The notes under the pieces were generated by a model that was not told the DNA's origin, did no database searches, and worked only from the letters and a program-made list of their open reading frames with translations. A stretch of DNA of 64,000 nucleotides from DASQZT01 sp035638575 (GTDB lineage: Bacteria > Acidobacteriota > Terriglobia > Bryobacterales > Bryobacteraceae): assembly GCA_035638575.1 (NCBI GenBank), contig DASQZT010000232.1, positions 1 through 64,000 on the forward strand. The letters are read 5' to 3'. Shown piece after piece: positions 24,731 to 33,325 of the stretch (the first letter of the stretch is position 1; each line of letters starts with the position of its first letter). The position numbers were made by a program, and so were the translations under genes.

Positions 24731-26019
24731 GCACCATCGTGATCGAGCACCTGGCCCGCGTGGAAGGCCACGGAGGCATCACCGTCGAGCTGGAAGGCGA
24801 CAAGGTCGGCAGCGTGCGCTTCGACGTGTTCGAAGGCGCGCGGCTGCTGGAGCCACTGCTCCGCGGCAAGCGCTACGACGAGGTGGCCCCGACCATCTCC
24901 CGCATCTGCGCCATCTGTTCCTCGGCCCATACCCTGACTTCCCTGAAGGCCACCGAAAACGCCTTCGAGGTGCGGGTGAGTCCCCAGACGGAGTTGCTCC
25001 GCGAGCTTCTGTACCGGGGCGAGAGCATCGAAAGCCATGCGCTGCACCTCTTCCTGCTGGCCTTGCCGGACTACCTGAATTATCCGAGCGCCATCGCGGT
25101 GGCCGCGGACAAGCCCGCCGAAGTGTTGCTCGGATTGCGGCTCAAGAAGCTTGGCAACCTGATCCAGGAGACCATCGGCGGGCGCGCCATCCATCCGGTC
25201 AACGCCGTGCCCGGAGGGTTCGGCAAGGCGCCGAGCATCGACCAGTTGATCGAATTGCGCAGCGTTTTGATGCAGGGCGTGGCGGACTCCGACGCGGCCA
25301 TCGACCTGATGGCGTCGCTTCCCGGCGCGGACTTCTGCCACGCCGACACCACCTACGCCGCATTGCGCTCGCCGGCCCTCGACACCTACTACGGCGGCGA
25401 TGAGGTGATGGTGGTCTCCAACGGAAGCCGCGCCATCGTCCACGCCGCCGACTATAAGACGCTGACCAACGAGAAGGCCGTGCCGCACTCCCACGCCAGG
25501 CACAGCACCTTCGGTGGAAAGCCGTTCATGGTCGGCTCGCTGGCGCGCCTTACCATCAACCCCGGCCGTCTCACCGGACGCCTGGCGGTAGCCATGAAGC
25601 GGCTCAAGCTTCAGTTGCCCGCCGACAACCCCATGGACAACAACAAGGCGCAAGCCCTGGAGTTGATCAACGACGTGGAGCGCGCGCTGGAAATCATCGA
25701 GCAACTGTTGCGCGCCGGCGTGAAGGACGAGCGGCCGGTGCCCGTGCATCCTCGCGCCGCATCCGGCACGGCCATCACCGAGGCGCCGCGCGGGCTGCTC
25801 ATCCACAGCTACACCTACGACGCCGAGGGCCGGATCACTTCGGCGGACGTAATCACGCCCACAGCCCTGAATGCCGCCAACCTCGAGATGCACATTCGCG
25901 TGGCCGTGGAGCAATGCGCGGACCGCGAGGAGGCCGTGATTTCCAAGCGGCTCCAGATGATTGCGCGCGCCTACGATCCCTGCATCTCCTGTTCGGTGCA
26001 CCTCGTGCGCCGGCGATGA
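24727..26019 (+). CDS. hydA: [NiFe]-hydrogenase large (catalytic) subunit HydA
   Basis: A 430-residue catalytic subunit that binds the Ni-Fe centre. The N-terminal RVEGHGG motif is present. The first metal motif is RICAICSSAH with Cys61, Cys64 and His68; an Ala stands where many families have Gly (RxCGxC). The second is DPCISCSVH with Cys419, Cys422 and His425, and only LVRRR follows, so the peptide removed by the maturation protease would be five residues. All four Ni-binding Cys are present, so activity is expected. The protease gene overlaps its stop (ATGA). Confidence 0.94.
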   Translation: MSTIVIEHLARVEGHGGITVELEGDKVGSVRFDVFEGARLLEPLLRGKRYDEVAPTISRICAICSSAHTLTSLKATENAFEVRVSPQTELLRELLYRGESIESHALHLFLLALPDYLNYPSAIAVAADKPAEVLLGLRLKKLGNLIQETIGGRAIHPVNAVPGGFGKAPSIDQLIELRSVLMQGVADSDAAIDLMASLPGADFCHADTTYAALRSPALDTYYGGDEVMVVSNGSRAIVHAADYKTLTNEKAVPHSHARHSTFGGKPFMVGSLARLTINPGRLTGRLAVAMKRLKLQLPADNPMDNNKAQALELINDVERALEIIEQLLRAGVKDERPVPVHPRAASGTAITEAPRGLLIHSYTYDAEGRITSADVITPTALNAANLEMHIRVAVEQCADREEAVISKRLQMIARAYDPCISCSVHLVRRR

Positions 26020-26477
26020 AGCCCCTGCTCCTGATCGGTCTCGGCAACCCGCTGATGGGCGACGACGGCATCGGATGTCACGTCGCGGGGCGGTTGGCCG
26101 GCGACCCGAGGCTGCCCGAAAGAGTGGAGGTGATTTCGGGCGGCACGGACCTGCTGCGATACGCCGGCCTGATGGAGGGCCGAAGCCGCGTGTTCATCGC
26201 CGACGCCATTCACGACGATGCGGAGCCGGGCGCCGTCTCGGTATTTGAGGACGCCCTTCCCGGGCTCGGCGAGCGCCAGGAACACGCCCACCACCTTTCC
26301 GCCGTCCAGGCGATCGGACTTCTGCGGATCCTCATGCCCGTCCGATTTACGCTGCTGGCGATTTCCATCTCGTCCGCGGCGATGGAACGCGGCCTCTCGC
26401 CCGCGCTCGATGCCCAAACGCCGGCGATCGTGGACCGCGTGCTTGATATCATGACCGCATACGACGCGTTGCCATAA
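26016..26477 (+). CDS. Hydrogenase maturation protease
   Basis: A 153-residue endopeptidase of the HyaD/HycI/FrxA group that trims the large-subunit C-terminus once nickel is inserted. Diagnostic features are LLIGLGNPLMGDDGIGCHVAG with the metal-binding Asp, then IADAIHDDAEPGAV and HHLSAVQAIGLLRI with the conserved His. The ATG at 26016 overlaps the hydA stop. No hypABCDEF gene is in the window, so the shared Ni-Fe assembly proteins must be encoded elsewhere. Confidence 0.93.
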   Translation: MKPLLLIGLGNPLMGDDGIGCHVAGRLAGDPRLPERVEVISGGTDLLRYAGLMEGRSRVFIADAIHDDAEPGAVSVFEDALPGLGERQEHAHHLSAVQAIGLLRILMPVRFTLLAISISSAAMERGLSPALDAQTPAIVDRVLDIMTAYDALP

Positions 26478-26522
26478 GCTAAGCGACGCGGCCGCAGCCG
26501 GGAAACCGGCGAGGAGTCTGCC

Positions 26523-27866
26523 GTGCCTTTCCTTGGTGCTTCGAGATGTTTCCTCCCGTTCCTCGGCGTGGCCCTGTGGGCCGCTGACGCTCCACCCGGA
26601 CCGCTGCGCGCCGGCGCCGCGCGCATCGACATCACTCCTGTTCAGGATGCCGCGCTCCCGATGGCCGGCTTCGCCAACCGCAGCGAGGGATTCAAAGCCA
26701 TTCACGACAGGATCTACGTGCGCGCCATCGTGCTCGACGACGGAACTTCGCAGGCAGCCCTGGTCGCCTGGGAGCTGCTCTTCGTCCCCACCCCCGTGTG
26801 GGCGGAGGTCTCGCAGAAAATCGCCGCCGAGGCGGGGATCCCTCCGGAGCGCCTCATCCTGGCGGCGGTTCACGATCACGGGGCGCCCACGCTCCGCGGC
26901 GGCGGCGGTCCGTCATCGCCCGGAACCGCCGCTTACACCGAGCAGGTGGAAGCCGCGGCCGTCCGTGCGGTGCTCCAGGCCAAGGCCGCTCTTCAGCCCG
27001 CGCGGTTCGGCATCGGAACCGGGAAGGCCTACATCAACGTCAATCGCCGGGAGTTGACGAACGACCGAGGCTGGTGGCTCGGCTACAATCCGGAAGGACC
27101 ATCCGACAAGACGGTCGCCGTGCTCGAGTTCGAAGACATGTCCGGCAAGCCCATCGCGCTCTGGATCAACTATCCGGTTCACGGGGTCGTGATGGGGCCG
27201 CAAAATTACCAGGTTACGGGCGATGTGCCCGGCGCCACATCGCGATTCGTGGAGCAGTATTATCAGGGCAAGATCGCCACACGGTCGGATGGCGGCCCCG
27301 AGCTGCGGCTCCGGCCCGAACAGAAGGTTGGCGGCGACGGGCCGGTAGCGGTCTGGACCAGCGGCGCGGCCGGAGACCAGAATCCCGTCTCGATGGCCAG
27401 CGGTGAGGACTTCACCATGGTCGACTCCCTCGGCAAGATCCTGGGCGAGGAAGTGGTTCGCGTGGCGAGCGGCATTAGAACTGTTCCGCAAGCCCGCATC
27501 CGGGGCGCGCAGCACGTGGTCACGTGTCCCGGACGCCGGGTCGAGCAGGGTCCGCTCCCGCGCAAAGAATACAAGTTCCAGGATGCCGACCCGGTGAGCA
27601 TTCGCCTCGGCCTCCTGATGATCAACGATATTGCCCTGGCAGGCGTCTCCGGCGAGGCCCTGACCGGCATCTATCAACACCTGAAGACGGACTCGCCATT
27701 CAGCCACACCGTCATGGTGACCCACGCCAACGGATCCAGCGGCTACATCCCCAACGACGCCGCATTCGACCAGATCAGTTACGAGATCACCACTTCGCAC
27801 CTCAAGCCCGGCTGTGCCGAGAACGCCATCGTCAACGGCTTTCTCGACATGATGGGCCAACACTAG
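26523..27866 (+). CDS. Secreted neutral/alkaline ceramidase-like hydrolase
   Basis: A 447-residue exported protein matching the N-terminal domain of neutral/alkaline non-lysosomal ceramidases, zinc amidases that split the N-acyl bond of sphingolipids. GTG start at 26523 after GAGGAG; the signal peptide is FLGASRCFLPFLGVALWAA. Motifs are AGAARIDITPVQDAALPMAGF, the metal-site AAVHDHGAPT, and INYPVHGVVMGPQNY. The C-terminal immunoglobulin-like domain of full ceramidases is missing, as in many acidobacterial and planctomycete relatives, so the substrate may differ. Confidence 0.82.
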   Translation: MPFLGASRCFLPFLGVALWAADAPPGPLRAGAARIDITPVQDAALPMAGFANRSEGFKAIHDRIYVRAIVLDDGTSQAALVAWELLFVPTPVWAEVSQKIAAEAGIPPERLILAAVHDHGAPTLRGGGGPSSPGTAAYTEQVEAAAVRAVLQAKAALQPARFGIGTGKAYINVNRRELTNDRGWWLGYNPEGPSDKTVAVLEFEDMSGKPIALWINYPVHGVVMGPQNYQVTGDVPGATSRFVEQYYQGKIATRSDGGPELRLRPEQKVGGDGPVAVWTSGAAGDQNPVSMASGEDFTMVDSLGKILGEEVVRVASGIRTVPQARIRGAQHVVTCPGRRVEQGPLPRKEYKFQDADPVSIRLGLLMINDIALAGVSGEALTGIYQHLKTDSPFSHTVMVTHANGSSGYIPNDAAFDQISYEITTSHLKPGCAENAIVNGFLDMMGQH

Positions 27867-27882
27867 CCGAGCCGCTTCGACG

Positions 27883-28662
27883 CTACACGCTGATGCTGGC
27901 CTTCGCCAGGATGCCGCCATCGCACACCAGGTGCGATCCCGTGACGTAGGCGGATTCCTCGGAGAGCAGCCACACCACGGCCCGCGCCGGGTCCTCCGGC
28001 TGCGCCAGGCGTCCGAGAGGGATCTCCAGGTTCAATTGCCCGCGCATGCGGGCGATCTCGTCCGGCGCGACGTTCTGCCACATGGTTTGGGTTTCCGTGG
28101 CGCCCGGCACCACGGCGTTGACGCGAATGCCGTACCGCGCGTAGTCGATGGCCATGCAGCGCACCAGCGAAGAGATGCCGCCCTTGGTCGCGCTGTAAAC
28201 CCCGGAAGCGCCCGCGGCCAAAGCTACGAATCCGGTGGGCGACGACGTACAGACAATCGAGCCCGGCGCCTTGGCCGCGAGCATGTGGCGCAAGCCGTGT
28301 TTGCAGGTGAGAAAGACGCCGGTAAGATTCGTGTCGATGACCCGCCGCCACGTTTCCATCGGCAGTTCGTGGATCAGTCCGCCGATGTCGATCCCGGCAT
28401 TGGCGAAGATGCCGTAGGGCGCGCCGAACCGGCCGCACGCCTCGGCGAAAGCCCGCTCCACTTCGCCTTCGTCGCTCACGTCGCACCTCACGCCGAGCGC
28501 GCCAGCCGCGCCTCGCGCCAGCGCTTCGGCGGCAGTCCGGCTCGCGGCCTCCGCGTTCTTGTCCAGCACGGCAATGTTGTCGCCGCGTTCCGCACACAGC
28601 AGCGCGGCGCCCCGGCCGATGCCCGCTCCTCCGCCGGTGATGACGATCGTGCGCGCGCTCAT
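27883..28662 (-). CDS. Short-chain dehydrogenase/reductase
   Basis: A 259-residue classical SDR. The cofactor motif is TGGGAGIGRG (~10-19), NAGID follows near 90, and the catalytic Ser/Tyr/Lys are in TSSPTGF and YSATKGG. The C-terminal VTGSHLVCDGG block is typical of FabG-like members. An Asp after strand 2 (VLDKNAE) favours NAD(H). Its start overlaps the stop of the upstream PIG-L-like gene by 4 nt, so the two are expressed together. Substrate unknown. Confidence 0.9.
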   Translation of the reverse strand: MSARTIVITGGGAGIGRGAALLCAERGDNIAVLDKNAEAASRTAAEALARGAAGALGVRCDVSDEGEVERAFAEACGRFGAPYGIFANAGIDIGGLIHELPMETWRRVIDTNLTGVFLTCKHGLRHMLAAKAPGSIVCTSSPTGFVALAAGASGVYSATKGGISSLVRCMAIDYARYGIRVNAVVPGATETQTMWQNVAPDEIARMRGQLNLEIPLGRLAQPEDPARAVVWLLSEESAYVTGSHLVCDGGILAKASISV

Positions 28663-29630
28663 TTCTTCAGTGGGACCGCATGCTCCCGGACATAGCTGTC
28701 GATGCCGCTCGAAGCGCCCGGCCCGATGTAGTGGAAGACTTCGGCGTACTCCACGCCGTACCGCTTGCCCAGCTCGCGGTTGTGAGCCATGCCGAACTCC
28801 TTGATGTAATTACGGTCGGCGGTGACATCGTCGTCGCCCAGCAAGGGCAGGCGCCGGCCCTTCTTCGCCAGGTCCGCCCGCAGGCGCGATCCGAGGTGGC
28901 CGCCCGGCCCTTTCGCCACGTTGGCCCGGTTGACCTCCACCTTCTTATCGATCTGGGCGCTGATATCCACCACGCGCGTGATCTCCGGACGCCGCGCGAA
29001 ATAATACTTGTCGCGTACCGCTTTGGTCTCCAGCCCGGCCGCCAGCTGCTCCGGATAATCGTGCGGCCTGCCGGCCATCCAGCACGCCGCTTCCACGCAT
29101 CGCGCCAGGGTGTAGTGATCGGGATTCTCCTCGTCGTGCGCCCACGGATCCCAACAGACGACCGTATCGGCCTTCACCAGGCGAATGATGAAAATCAAGC
29201 GGCAGATCAACTCGTTTTGCGAGACGTCGGCCATCCGGTGGTTGTTGTAGTTCAGCTCGAAGGTGCGCTTGCAGCCCAGGACGCGCGCCACTTCCGCATT
29301 GTCGTGCTCGTTGCCCGACACGTTGTCGCCGATGGTTCCCGGCGTGCCCAGTCCGGGCTCGTCGCCCATGTCGTCGTTGGACGCCCGGACCAGGTACCCG
29401 GTGTAACCTTCCTCGATCAATTTGGCCACCGTGCCCGATGCGAACAGGGGGATGTCGTCGGAATGCGCCTGCAAGGCCAGCAGCACCTTGCCCCTGTGCG
29501 GCTGTCCGCCGGCGGGGCGCTCCAGGAAAACGCCGCCGGGCTCCTGTTGCGGAGCCTGTTGTTGCGCACGCGCCAAACGGGCGAGCGCCGTTCCGGCCGC
29601 CAGGCTGCCGAAGAAATTGCGTCTCAGCAT
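28659..29630 (-). CDS. Exported PIG-L/LmbE-family deacetylase
   Basis: A 324-residue protein of the PIG-L family of zinc N-deacetylases acting on N-acetylglucosamine conjugates. The metal motif is AHSDD (LLALQAHSDDIP), a variant of the common AHPDD; the second part is the DPWAHDEENPDHYTLAR segment with the other His. The start is taken as the ATG at 29630, which opens MLRRNFFGSLAAGTALARLARAQ, a twin-arginine-type leader; an in-frame ATG lies at 29648. Likely periplasmic. Coupled to the SDR gene by a 4-nt overlap. Confidence 0.85.
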   Translation of the reverse strand: MLRRNFFGSLAAGTALARLARAQQQAPQQEPGGVFLERPAGGQPHRGKVLLALQAHSDDIPLFASGTVAKLIEEGYTGYLVRASNDDMGDEPGLGTPGTIGDNVSGNEHDNAEVARVLGCKRTFELNYNNHRMADVSQNELICRLIFIIRLVKADTVVCWDPWAHDEENPDHYTLARCVEAACWMAGRPHDYPEQLAAGLETKAVRDKYYFARRPEITRVVDISAQIDKKVEVNRANVAKGPGGHLGSRLRADLAKKGRRLPLLGDDDVTADRNYIKEFGMAHNRELGKRYGVEYAEVFHYIGPGASSGIDSYVREHAVPLKK

Positions 29631-29659
29631 GGCCCTGATTATACTCAAGACCGAACGCC

Positions 29660-30796
29660 ATGAAAATCGTCGGAATTCGATCGGCAGGTTTACGGCACGG
29701 CACGCCCGAAGGCGGATGGTCCAACGAGATCCAGCCCGAGGACTGCGTCCATACGCTCATCGCCGTCTCCACGGATGATGGCATCACCGGTTGGGGATCG
29801 TCTTTTACCAACGACCTCCTGGTGCGCGGCGCGCTGCACGTGCTCGAGCCGCTGTACCTGGGCGAAAACCCGCTGGAGCCCTCGCGCGTCAGTGAGAAGC
29901 TGCACGCCAACACCTTCTGGATGGGGCGCGGCGGATCCATCACCCATGCCATCAGCGGCATCGATATCGCCATGTGGGACATACTCGGCAAGGCCACCGG
30001 CCAGCCCGCCGGCCGCCTGCTGGGGGGACGTTACCGCGAGCGCGTCCGCCCGTATGCCTCGATCCTCATGCGCGACCCGCCTGCCCTTGCCGAGCATCTG
30101 CTTTCGATCCGGGCCCAGGGATTTCGCGCCTTCAAGATCGGCTGGGGTCCGTTCGGACGCCACAACCATGCCCTCGACGAGCAGATTGTCCGCGCGGCGC
30201 GCGAGGCGGTGGGGCCGTCGTCGCTCCTGATGGTCGACGCGGGCGCCAGCGACGCGTTCTGGCCTCAGGACTACAAGTGGGCCATCCGCACCGCCCACAT
30301 GCTCGCGCAGTACGACGTGTACTGGTTCGAGGAGCCCTTGTTGCCCGACAACCTCCAGGACTACAAGCTGCTGCGAAACAATTCGCTGGTGCCGATCGCC
30401 GGCGGCGAGGTCCTCACCCGCAGGCAGTCCTTCACTCCGTGGCTCCAGGAGCGGGCCTTCGATATCGTGCAACCCGACGCCACGAAAGTCGGAGGCATCA
30501 GCGAAGAGCGCCGGATCGCCTGCATGGCGGAGGACAACGGCGTGCGCTTCATCCCTCACGGATGGAACACGGCGTTGGGGCTGGCCTCCGACCTCCAGTT
30601 GGCCTCCGCGATCCGTGGCACCGAGCTGGTGGAATACCTCACCGGCTCCCCCTTCATCGACGATCTTGTGGAGACCCCCTGGAAGCTGGATTCCGACGGC
30701 ATGCTGGCCGTGCCGGATGGCCCCGGCTTGGGGGTGTCTCTCAACATGGATGCGGTGGAGAAGCACACCGGCGAGCGGCTGTGGCAAGCCCGATGA
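29660..30796 (+). CDS. Enolase-superfamily enzyme (mandelate racemase/muconate lactonizing type)
   Basis: A 378-residue (beta/alpha)7-barrel enzyme that abstracts a proton alpha to a carboxylate. Visible elements are the N-terminal capping domain (GITGWGSSFTNDLL), the basic motif FKIGWG, the first metal Asp in MVDAGASDAF, the second acidic pair in WFEEPLLPD, AGGEVLTRR, and the C-terminal FIPHGWNTALG with a catalytic His. The substrate is probably an acid sugar, dehydrated or epimerised, but the exact one is not evident. A TATACT box lies 14 nt upstream. The APC permease follows after 4 nt, so it may import the substrate or a related compound. Confidence 0.88.
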   Translation: MKIVGIRSAGLRHGTPEGGWSNEIQPEDCVHTLIAVSTDDGITGWGSSFTNDLLVRGALHVLEPLYLGENPLEPSRVSEKLHANTFWMGRGGSITHAISGIDIAMWDILGKATGQPAGRLLGGRYRERVRPYASILMRDPPALAEHLLSIRAQGFRAFKIGWGPFGRHNHALDEQIVRAAREAVGPSSLLMVDAGASDAFWPQDYKWAIRTAHMLAQYDVYWFEEPLLPDNLQDYKLLRNNSLVPIAGGEVLTRRQSFTPWLQERAFDIVQPDATKVGGISEERRIACMAEDNGVRFIPHGWNTALGLASDLQLASAIRGTELVEYLTGSPFIDDLVETPWKLDSDGMLAVPDGPGLGVSLNMDAVEKHTGERLWQAR

Positions 30797-30800
30797 CCGC

Positions 30801-32804
30801 ATGAGCGCGCACGCCCGAAGCCCGTCGCCCGAGGTTCTGCCGCGAAGGCTCGGCGCGCTGGATGCGACCGTGATCGTAATCGGCATCGTGATCGGCTCCG
30901 GGATTTTTGTCCTTCCCAACCTGATCGCCAGGGACCTTCCCTCGGGCGCCGCCATCCTGGCGGTCTGGATCGTCTCCGGAGTGCTCTCCTTTTTCGGCGC
31001 GCTGGCCTACGCCGAACTGGGGGCCATGATGCCCGCTACCGGAGGCCAGTACGTGTACCTGCGCGAGGCTTACGGCCCGATGTGCGCATTCGTGTGCGGC
31101 TGGACTTTCATGCTGGCGGTTCTGGCCGGCGGCAGCGCGTGGCTCGCGGTGACCTTTTCCATCTACCTCGGCCATTTCGTGCCGCTGGCGCCCGCCACGG
31201 CCAAGGCGGTGTCCGTCGCGCTCATCGCCGTGCTCTCGGCGGTCAATTACGTGGGCGTCAAAGAAGGCCTTTGGGTGCAGCGCACCTTCACGTTCCTCAA
31301 GATCGTGGGGCTGCTCGTTCTCATCGGCGCCGCGTTCCTGAGCCCGCGCTCCGCGGATACCGCGCCGGCGCCTCCGCCGTTTTCCCTGGCGCATTTCGGC
31401 ATGGCCATGTCGGCCTGCCTGATGGCCTACAACGGGTGGAGCTATGTCAGCTTTGTCGCAGGCGAAGTGCGCGAGCCCGCCCGGAACCTGTTGCGCTCGC
31501 TGATTATTGGAATGACCGTGGTGGCTGCGCTCTATTGCTTCGCCAATGCGGCTTACCTCAGAGTGATGACCGTCCCGCAGATCGCGCTGACCGCGCGCGT
31601 GGGCGCCGATGTAGCCGGCCGGACCATGGGTCCCTGGGGCGCGGCGTTCGTATCGCTCACCGTTCTGCTTTCGATCATCGGCGCGGTGAACGGGTGCATT
31701 CTGACGGCCGCCCGCATCCCGTTCGCCCAAGCCCGCGACGGGCTCTTCTTCGCGCGCTTCGGACAGGTTCATCCGCGCTTTCAGACTCCGGCTTTCGCCA
31801 TCCTGCTCGGAGGCGTGTGGACCGCCGTCCTGGTGCTGACCGGCTCGTATGAGACGCTGTATTCGTACTCGATTCTCGCCGCGTGGATCTTCTATACGAT
31901 GAGTGTCGCCGCCGTATTCGTGCTCCGCCGCAAGCTGCCCGATGCCGACCGGCCTTACAGAATGTGGGGATATCCATTTACTCTATGGGCATTCGTAATC
32001 GTGTCGGTCTGGTTCATGCTGAATGCGATTACGGCGCAGCCGCGGCCGTCGCTGATGGCATTTGTGATCGTCAGCGTCGGAGTCGCAGCCTATGGCCTGT
32101 GGCGCAAACTCACGCGACGGATTTGCGTCGCTCTCCTGCTGGTCGCCGGGAGTGTCCGGCCATGCTCAATTCTCGTTTCGCCACCTCCCTTGTGGAAGAA
32201 AAACCCGCAATCCTCGGCCTCGCTCTTCCGCTTTGTCATGGACGATCGCGTTGGATACATCGATGCCGCGGGCCGCATTGCTATTCCCGCGCGGTATGAC
32301 AATCAGTGGGGTCAGGACGATTTCAGCGATGGGCTGGTGCGCGTCGAGTCAGATGGGCATGTCTCATACGTTGACGACAAGGGACACACTCGCCTCAGCG
32401 TGGTTTACGAAATGCAACTGGGCTCCTTCTCGGAAGGACTCGTCTCGTATTACGTGCTGGAGCCGGTGGCCGATGCCAGGACGGCCGACGGATGTTGCCG
32501 CCATCTCTACGGCTACCTCGGTCAAAGTGGGACGCCGGTTATCCAGGCTCAATTCGGGGAAACGGCGCCATTCTCCGAGGGCTTGGCCGCCGTGCGCGAA
32601 GAAGCGCCGGCCTCTCAGCTTCGCCGCGCCGGGTACATCGACAAGACGGGGCGATGGGTCAATACCGGCTCAGTTCGCCATGGGTGGGCCATTTCGGGAT
32701 GGCCTGGCTGTAGTTGTGCGGGACGGAAAGTGTCAGTATGGCCTCGAGTGGCCGCACGCCGCGCCGGCCGTCCCCACGCGCACCAGTTGCGGCGACAACC
32801 CTGA
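30801..32804 (+). CDS. APC-family amino acid permease reading through into a WG-repeat segment
   Basis: 667 residues from ATG 30801. Residues ~20-436 are an ordinary APC-superfamily permease with about 12 membrane helices (TVIVIGIVIGSGIFVLPN at the start, the PATGGQYVYLREAYGP block, ending GLWRK). Instead of a stop, the frame runs on through another hydrophobic stretch (CVALLLVAGSV, ~442-452) into WG-type repeats (VGYIDAAGRIAIPARYD, LYGYLGQSGTPVI) and ends out of frame at 32804. The hydrophobic stretch resembles the signal peptide of a once separate WG-repeat gene, so the fusion probably arose by loss of the permease stop. The permease part is intact and may work; the tail is truncated by a frameshift. 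Confidence 0.75.
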   Translation: MSAHARSPSPEVLPRRLGALDATVIVIGIVIGSGIFVLPNLIARDLPSGAAILAVWIVSGVLSFFGALAYAELGAMMPATGGQYVYLREAYGPMCAFVCGWTFMLAVLAGGSAWLAVTFSIYLGHFVPLAPATAKAVSVALIAVLSAVNYVGVKEGLWVQRTFTFLKIVGLLVLIGAAFLSPRSADTAPAPPPFSLAHFGMAMSACLMAYNGWSYVSFVAGEVREPARNLLRSLIIGMTVVAALYCFANAAYLRVMTVPQIALTARVGADVAGRTMGPWGAAFVSLTVLLSIIGAVNGCILTAARIPFAQARDGLFFARFGQVHPRFQTPAFAILLGGVWTAVLVLTGSYETLYSYSILAAWIFYTMSVAAVFVLRRKLPDADRPYRMWGYPFTLWAFVIVSVWFMLNAITAQPRPSLMAFVIVSVGVAAYGLWRKLTRRICVALLLVAGSVRPCSILVSPPPLWKKNPQSSASLFRFVMDDRVGYIDAAGRIAIPARYDNQWGQDDFSDGLVRVESDGHVSYVDDKGHTRLSVVYEMQLGSFSEGLVSYYVLEPVADARTADGCCRHLYGYLGQSGTPVIQAQFGETAPFSEGLAAVREEAPASQLRRAGYIDKTGRWVNTGSVRHGWAISGWPGCSCAGRKVSVWPRVAARRAGRPHAHQLRRQP

Positions 32805-33300
32805 TATCAAGGCGCGCTGTAAGTTTGGCGTTATCGACAAGTCGGGCGATTTCGTGGTCCGGCCGAAATACGACTTCATTGGTGACTACTCGGAAGGCCT
32901 CGCTGCATTTAAAGTGCATGAAGGCTGGGGTTTCCTCGACAGGGCAGGCCGGACTGCAATCGAACCTGGCTTCGATGAAGCCCTGGGATTTTCCGAAGGC
33001 GCAGCGGCGGTGCGGGTTCGGAAGAAGTGGGGCTATATTTCCCGCTCGGGCGATTGGCTCGTGAAACCGCGCTACGAGGCCGCCGGCCAGTTCTCGGGCG
33101 ATCGCGCTCCGGTGTTGCTGAAGTCGGCCTGGGGCTTCATCGATAAGTCGGGCGCCCTCGTGATTCCGTGCCAATTCCCGGAAGCCACGCCGTTTGCCAA
33201 AGGTCTCGCTCATGTCCGCGTTGGGCGCGATGAATACGCCTGGATCCGTCCCGACGGAGAAATCGTGTTCCGCTATATCGACAAGCGCCGGGTCCAGTAG
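32238..33300 (+). pseudogene. WG-repeat protein interrupted by a one-base frameshift
   Basis: Repeats of about 45 residues with the WG motif (GYIDKTGRWV, KFGVIDKSGDFVVRPKYD, GWGFLDRAGRTAIEPGFD, KWGYISRSGDWLVKPRYE, AWGFIDKSGALVIPCQF) run from the permease frame into another frame and end at TAG 33298-33300. The switch lies near 32660-32670, between the WVNT and QFAMGGPFRDGLAV segments; removing one G from ACCGGCTCAG restores a continuous repeat. WG proteins are usually exported beta-rich proteins of unknown role. A sequencing error would look the same. Confidence 0.7.
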
Positions 33301-33325
33301 GCACAGCCGCGCACCGATACCGGCG

